From: Chitinophagales bacterium
Lineage (GTDB): Bacteria; Bacteroidota; Bacteroidia; Chitinophagales; Saprospiraceae
NCBI GenBank assembly: GCA_017303475.1
Contig: JAFLBO010000019.1
Coordinates: forward strand, 1 to 64,000
Direction of reading: 5' to 3'
Length of the DNA: 64,000 nucleotides
Every line of letters begins with the position of its first letter. Position 1 is the first letter of the stretch. The notes beneath the pieces are model-generated. The model was not told where the DNA came from and searched no databases. It was given only the letters and a program-made list of their open reading frames with translations. This document shows, one piece after another, positions 63,101 to 64,000 of the stretch. Both the position numbers and the translations under genes were made by a program.

Positions 63101-64000
63101 CAATCCTTCTTTTTGTGGAATTGGCTTTCGAGGTTTAAAAACTAAAAAAGGTTTATCTTTGTGCTATCTTGTTTCAATCCTTCTTTTTGTGGAATTGGCT
63201 TTCGAGGACTCTCTTAGTTCAGGCGCATGTTTATCTGTTTGCTGGTTTCAATCCTTCTTTTTGTGGAATTGGCTTTCGAGGTTTGTGGTGTCTGTTGGGA
63301 AAAAAGACGGGCGTTTTTGTTTCAATCCTTCTTTTTGTGGAATTGGCTTTCGAGGAAGACCAAAAAACCATTGGAGCCAACGTAGACCAGGGTTTCAATC
63401 CTTCTTTTTGTGGAATTGGCTTTCGAGGCGCTTGTTCGCCGTGGCCAAAGCGAAGCCGCTCCGGGTTTCAATCCTTCTTTTTGTGGAATTGGCTTTCGAG
63501 GGAAGGCTATTGGCAAATGCCTACACGCTCGACACGGGTTTCAATCCTTCTTTTTGTGGAATTGGCTTTCGAGGCAGTACACGGAAGTTGAAGATGTATT
63601 GCACCAAAAGTTTCAATCCTTCTTTTTGTGGAATTGGCTTTCGAGGGAATTTCCGCAAAAAGTTTGTACATACGATTGGCGGGTTTCAATCCTTCTTTTT
63701 GTGGAATTGGCTTTCGAGGTGAATTGCATTTATTTGTTGAATAAGTCAATTACCTGCTGTTTCAATCCTTCTTTTTGTGGAATTGGCTTTCGAGGAGCGA
63801 AGCACACTTGCTTCATCCAGGGAAACAACGGGTTTCAATCCTTCTTTTTGTGGAATTGGCTTTCGAGGAGCAAATGGCAGATATTACCACGAACGGAGAA
63901 AGTCGTTTCAATCCTTCTTTTTGTGGAATTGGCTTTCGAGGAAAGTGCGCAGATATTGGTCAAGATGGGTATTTCAGTTTCAATCCTTCTTTTTGTGGAA
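57150..64000 (-). CRISPR. Very large CRISPR array, 94 repeats (last cut by the window edge), 93 spacers
   Basis: 37-nt direct repeat, plus strand starting GTTTCAATCC and ending GGCTTTCGAGG; minus strand ends GGATTGAAAC. Repeat starts run 57150, 57223, 57296 ... 63905, 63977, every 72-75 bases, so spacers are 35-38 nt. As read by eye, all complete repeats are identical except the first, which has C instead of T at its second base (57151). The ATTGAAAC end on the minus strand is the usual crRNA 5' handle of many type I and III systems, and a mutated repeat is typical of the leader-distal end. The array therefore runs leftward, with leader and new spacers beyond 64000. No cas gene, leader or tracrRNA is visible in the window. 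The repeat forms a weak stem (CAATTCC/GGATTG with one bulge). Long open frames across the array are artefacts of stop-free repeats. Confidence 0.98.

Noticed and set aside
57153..64000. Dozens of open reading frames of 60-260 codons on both strands with repeating FNPSFCGIGFRG, FQSFFLWNWLSR, SILLFVELAFE or SKANSTKRRIET peptides
   Set aside because: They are translations of the stop-free CRISPR repeat in each frame with spacers between; not genes.
57150..64000. Type II, V-A or VI-B CRISPR assignment
   Set aside because: The ATTGAAAC-ending 37-nt repeat does not resemble the 36-nt GTTGT-type II or VI-B repeats or the Cas12a stem, and no tracrRNA-like anti-repeat was seen.

Overview
The window comes from a Bacteroidota chromosome, most likely a Saprospiria-like marine or freshwater lineage. 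The evidence is type IX secretion (T9SS) sorting domains on several secreted proteins, PorT-like and thrombospondin-3/OmpA outer-membrane proteins, SPOR and MCE envelope proteins, the Bacteroidota order of the division/cell-wall cluster, and promoters of the TTTG...TAnnTTTG type. No ribosome-binding sites stand out. The lineage below phylum level is inference.

Layout. 1-1.3 kb: 3' end of a large secreted dockerin-like/T9SS protein, then a gap with hairpins and short tandem repeats. 1.8-9.7 kb: metabolic and secreted genes (DoxX-like, SDR, pfkB, adk, DivIC/FtsB-like, sucD, and a DUF1800/DUF1501 pair). 9.7-15.9 kb: envelope genes (LptD-like, SPOR amidase, MCE/MlaD-like) plus a methyltransferase and a DUF433 protein. 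16.2-24.2 kb: a leftward nucleotide-sugar operon. wbpA-wbpE-wbpB-wbpD should make UDP-2,3-diacetamido-2,3-dideoxy-glucuronate, and gmd-fcl-manC should make GDP-L-fucose; a GxxExxY cassette bounded by 32-bp inverted repeats lies between gmd and fcl. 24.4-33.7 kb: Nudix, HerA/YjgR-like ATPase, two tandem cohesin-like T9SS proteins, subtilisin, lipoprotein, DUF72 and OmpA/TSP3 proteins.

34.2-51.7 kb is an almost complete dcw cluster in one orientation: mraZ-rsmH-ftsL-ftsI-murE-mraY-murD-(GT4)-ftsW-murG-(lipoprotein)-murC-ftsQ-ftsA-ftsZ. A GT4 glycosyltransferase and a small lipocalin-like lipoprotein are embedded in it. Upstream of mraZ lie three GTGG-N6-(G/A)TGG repeats of the kind MraZ binds, and ftsA has its own promoter-like element. 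51.9-56.9 kb holds a TMTC-like membrane glycosyltransferase, an aldo/keto reductase, a GNAT, a GT2 and a PorT-like barrel.

A tRNA-Gly(CCC) precedes a very large CRISPR array that fills 57150 to the end of the window: 94 repeats of 37 nt (the last one cut) and 93 spacers of 35-38 nt. The array reads leftward: the repeat ends ATTGAAAC on the minus strand and the only mutated repeat is at the left end. Leader, newest spacers and any cas genes should therefore lie to the right of the window. No cas gene is present here, so the type is open.

The intergenic spaces carry three recurring structures: (i) G-poor tandem tracts of unrelated units just before start codons, (ii) tight hairpins with 3-6-nt loops, some inside the dcw operon, and (iii) solo stretches resembling the GxxExxY cassette ends. 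These, the MraZ boxes, the cassette and the CRISPR array are the most unusual features.
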